64,000 nucleotides of DNA, taken from the NCBI GenBank assembly GCA_021801705.1, contig JAJYXP010000072.1, positions 123,867 through 187,866 of the forward strand, read 5' to 3'. The position numbers were made by a program, and so were the translations under genes. The notes under the pieces are model-generated. The model was given only the letters and a program-made list of their open reading frames with translations, was not told where the DNA came from and did not search any database. This stretch comes from Pseudomonadota bacterium. Lineage in GTDB: Bacteria > Pseudomonadota > Gammaproteobacteria > Burkholderiales > Sulfuricellaceae. Shown one piece after another: positions 62,908 through 64,000 of the stretch; the stretch's first letter is position 1; every line of letters begins with the position of its first letter.

Positions 62908-63960
62908 ATGCATAAAGGGGTCATCTATGCGCTACTGGCCGCCGCGCTGTTTGGCGCCAGTACGCCATTTTCCAAAATCCTGGTTGGGCAAGTTGCCCCT
63001 GTCACACTTGCCGGATTGCTCTATTTGGGCAGCGGCCTCGGCTTGTTGATTTGGTTCACGCTGCGCGCGATGGCAGCCGGCGGCAAGCAAGCGACAATCG
63101 AGCGTCTGACTCTGCCCGATCTGCCGTGGTTGGGCGGGGCCATTCTGGCCGGGGGCATTGCAGGACCGGTGCTTCTGATGATCGGCTTGACTTTGACCCC
63201 CGCATCATCCGCTTCGCTGCTGCTGAATATGGAAGGGGTATTGACGGCACTACTGGCTTGGTTCGTCTTTAAGGAAAACTTCGACCGGCGTATTTTCTTC
63301 GGCATGGTCTTGATCGTGGCTGCCGGTATCCTGCTGTCCTGGGACCAACGGCCTGTGTTCGGGGTGCCATGGGGAGCGCTCGCCATCGTCGCGGCGTGCC
63401 TGTGCTGGGCCATCGACAACAATCTCACCCGCAAGGTATCGGCCAGCGATGCGGTGCAAATCGCGGGGATCAAAGGCTTGGTGGCCGGTTCGGTCAACTT
63501 GTCGATCGCGCTGGCACTTGGTTTGCCCTTGCCTGAAGCAAGCACGGCATTGATTGCCGGCGTGGTCGGCTTTGGCGGATACGGCCTTAGCCTGGTGTTG
63601 TTCGTGCTGGCGCTGCGCCATCTCGGCACCGCTCGGACCGGCGCCTATTTTTCCGTCGCCCCCTTTGCCGGGGCAGCCATTGCGCTGCTGATGCCGGGCG
63701 AAACGCCGGGCCTGGTGTTTTGGGTGGCCGCAGCATTGATGGGTGCAGGCATTTGGCTGCATTTGACAGAAACCCACGCGCATGAGCACACCCATATGCT
63801 GATGTCGCATGCGCATGGACACAGCCACGATGCACACCACCAGCACACCCATGGCTTTCCGTGGGATGGCAAGGAGCCGCATAGCCATCCGCACCAGCAC
63901 GAACCGCACACGCACACCCACCCTCATTTCCCCGATATTCATCACCGGCATCGGCATTGA
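62908..63960 (+). CDS. EamA/DMT-family transporter with His-rich C-terminal tail
   Basis: 350 residues. Ten TM helices in two EamA repeats (MHKGVIYALLAAALFGAST; LLLNMEGVLTALLAWFVFKENFDRR; WAIDNNLTRKVSASD; SVAPFAGAAIALLMPGE). After about residue 284 comes a soluble tail of about 66 residues with 25 histidines (HAHEHTHMLMSHAHGHSH and later HPHQHEPHTHTHPHF). Such a tail binds Zn/Ni/Co, so the protein is probably a metal transporter or metal-regulated. Same strand as the ATPase with 51 bp between. The window ends 40 bp later. Confidence 0.9.
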   Translation: MHKGVIYALLAAALFGASTPFSKILVGQVAPVTLAGLLYLGSGLGLLIWFTLRAMAAGGKQATIERLTLPDLPWLGGAILAGGIAGPVLLMIGLTLTPASSASLLLNMEGVLTALLAWFVFKENFDRRIFFGMVLIVAAGILLSWDQRPVFGVPWGALAIVAACLCWAIDNNLTRKVSASDAVQIAGIKGLVAGSVNLSIALALGLPLPEASTALIAGVVGFGGYGLSLVLFVLALRHLGTARTGAYFSVAPFAGAAIALLMPGETPGLVFWVAAALMGAGIWLHLTETHAHEHTHMLMSHAHGHSHDAHHQHTHGFPWDGKEPHSHPHQHEPHTHTHPHFPDIHHRHRH

Positions 63961-64000
63961 CTGCCAGCCGGTTCTGCAAAAATAACCAAGAATACTTTTA

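Overview
The window looks like chromosome of a GC-rich betaproteobacterium with reduced-sulfur metabolism, probably in or near the Sulfuricellaceae/Gallionellaceae (order Nitrosomonadales). This placement is inferred from gene content: a QmoAB-HdrCB type heterodisulfide-reductase-like operon, a DsrC/TusE-like sulfur carrier protein, a pyrophosphate-dependent phosphofructokinase next to a proton-pumping pyrophosphatase, several c-di-GMP enzymes and a CzcCBA efflux island. No marker sequence settles the genus.

Layout. 1-7.6 kb: sulfurtransferase (-), a five-part sensor/GGDEF/EAL protein (+), a repeat-rich stretch, a decayed metK copy (-) and murI (-). 7.7-22.6 kb: housekeeping genes (queG, tsaE, amiC, DsrC-like, mutL, miaA, a proline-rich membrane protein, xseA, exbB/exbD, lpxK, ycaR-like, kdsB, adk, pfp). 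22.6-24.7 kb: hppA with a strong terminator. 24.7-25.2 kb: nested dispersed repeats. 25.2-30.4 kb (-): TonB-dependent receptor, periplasmic binding protein and GGDEF/EAL protein in one tight operon. 30.6-37 kb (+): phosphodiesterase, then qmoA-qmoB-hdrC-hdrB and a small acidic protein. 37-45.3 kb: DUF2279-like protein, amtB behind a sigma-54-type promoter, CZB-domain protein, HD-GYP protein, trhP/yegQ and a histidine kinase-CheC-receiver operon. 45.7-49.2 kb: dnaE. 49.2-51.3 kb: small genes, repeats and remnants. 51.4-64 kb: a metal-handling island: ynfA and a CadR/PbrR-like MerR regulator on the minus strand, and on the plus strand a CzcI-like protein, czcCBA, a PII-like protein, a zinc-ribbon protein, two membrane proteins, a P1B-4-like ATPase and a DMT transporter with a very His-rich tail.

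How the genes work together. The efflux genes of the island sit behind a textbook MerR-type promoter (19-bp spacer with an overlapping dyad), so metal sensing should turn on RND efflux. The downstream ATPase, PII-like protein and His-tailed transporter may belong to the same response. The qmo/hdr operon probably passes electrons between sulfur or APS metabolism and the quinone or thiol pool, but no membrane subunit and no aprBA lie in the window. Adk, PPi-PFK and H+-PPase suggest a pyrophosphate-conserving metabolism.

Most striking non-coding content. At least five families of short inverted-repeat elements are scattered between genes. The clearest is a 137-bp MITE-like element in four near-identical copies with 10-bp terminal inverted repeats and 4-bp target duplications (CTAG three times, CTAC once). 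Two copies sit exactly on the stop codon of a gene. A second, 178-bp element has inserted at the start codon of a small gene and separated it from its ribosome-binding site.
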